In this document: in pieces, positions 34,853-34,924 of the stretch
Layout of the letters: every line of letters begins with the position of its first letter
Numbering within the stretch: the first letter of the stretch is position 1
NCBI GenBank assembly: GCA_016342755.1
Contig: JAEINS010000036.1
Coordinates: forward strand, 1-34,924
Source of the DNA: Melioribacteraceae bacterium
GTDB taxonomy: Bacteria; Bacteroidota; Ignavibacteria; Ignavibacteriales; Melioribacteraceae
DNA: 34,924 nt
Direction of reading: 5' to 3'
The notes under the pieces: generated by a model
What the model was told of the DNA's origin: nothing
What the model saw: the letters and a program-made list of their open reading frames with translations, nothing else
Database searches by the model: none
Position numbers and translations under genes: made by a program

Positions 34853-34924
34853 TGAGCCCTAAAAAGTGGACATAAAAAAAATAGTATATTACTCTAACCA
34901 AGGAGGAAATTATGTCTACCGAAA
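34853..34924 (+). mobile_element. Left end of an IS3-like insertion sequence (cut by window edge)
   Basis: TGAGCCCTAAAAAGTGGACA starts with TG and carries the AGTGGACA stretch common in IS3-family terminal repeats. It is followed by a short leader, a strong SD and a start codon, the layout of an IS3 orfA. The right end is outside the window, so family assignment is provisional. The boundary could be 34851 (TGTGAG) rather than 34853. Confidence 0.55.
34912..34924 (+). CDS. Start of a probable IS transposase gene (partial)
   Basis: ATG at 34912, preceded by AAGGAGG at five-base spacing, reads Met-Ser-Thr-Glu before the window ends. Its position just inside the IS end suggests transposase OrfA. 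Four residues cannot confirm this. Confidence 0.45.

Overview
This AT-rich window looks chromosomal. It suggests a free-living, Gram-negative-type bacterium of the Bacteroidota/Chlorobi/Ignavibacteria assemblage. This is an inference from gene families (PEP/pyruvate-binding proteins with a GRWGS...HFF C-terminal module, a fused 2-oxoacid:ferredoxin oxidoreductase alpha subunit, a LolCDE-like exporter), from frequent strong Shine-Dalgarno (SD) sequences, and from TTGnnn-N17-TAtaTT promoters. Strong SDs argue against typical Bacteroidia.

Layout. 1-1264: membrane histidine kinase, perhaps cut by the window edge. 1265-5445: glnA, eno, a macrodomain protein and a DUF985 cupin, all on the minus strand. 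5757-11554: a plus-strand operon of a glutamate-dehydrogenase-like protein and two ATP-grasp (PPDK N-terminal type) proteins. 11597-11812: tRNA-Cys and tRNA-Gly. 11974-15688: UPF0316 protein, pcm, miaA, prfB (with programmed +1 frameshift) and an MGMT-family protein. 15832-17191: PspC and LiaF-like envelope-stress pair. 17521-23869: nadE, a DsbD-like protein, korA and korB. 24195-27453: a two-gene sensor-kinase operon. 27525-30008: nrnA-like DHH phosphoesterase and pepA. 30114-33257: LolCDE-like ABC exporter. 33413-33822: four tRNAs (Pro, Arg, His, Glu). 34137-34924: a tyrosine recombinase whose 5' end is cut by an IS3-like element running off the window.

The most unusual part is the 5.7-11.6 kb operon. 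The GDH-like protein keeps the fold motifs, the dinucleotide-binding motif and the catalytic-type Asp, but all three signature lysines of the family are replaced (Ile71, Gln95, Asn107). Its two partners keep the ATP-grasp half of pyruvate phosphate dikinase but lack the phosphohistidine swivel and PEP barrel, and share another C-terminal module; the second also has a GAF-like N-terminal region. Together they look like repurposed nitrogen/carbon metabolic enzymes, possibly a nucleotide/metabolite-sensing or new phosphotransfer system. That function is hypothesis only.

Other notable elements are a 127-bp dispersed palindromic repeat in two ungapped copies, further palindromic repeats between convergent genes, a perfect dyad over the sensor-kinase promoter, a receiver domain with Asn in place of the phospho-acceptor Asp, and the IS-broken integrase beside a tRNA cluster.
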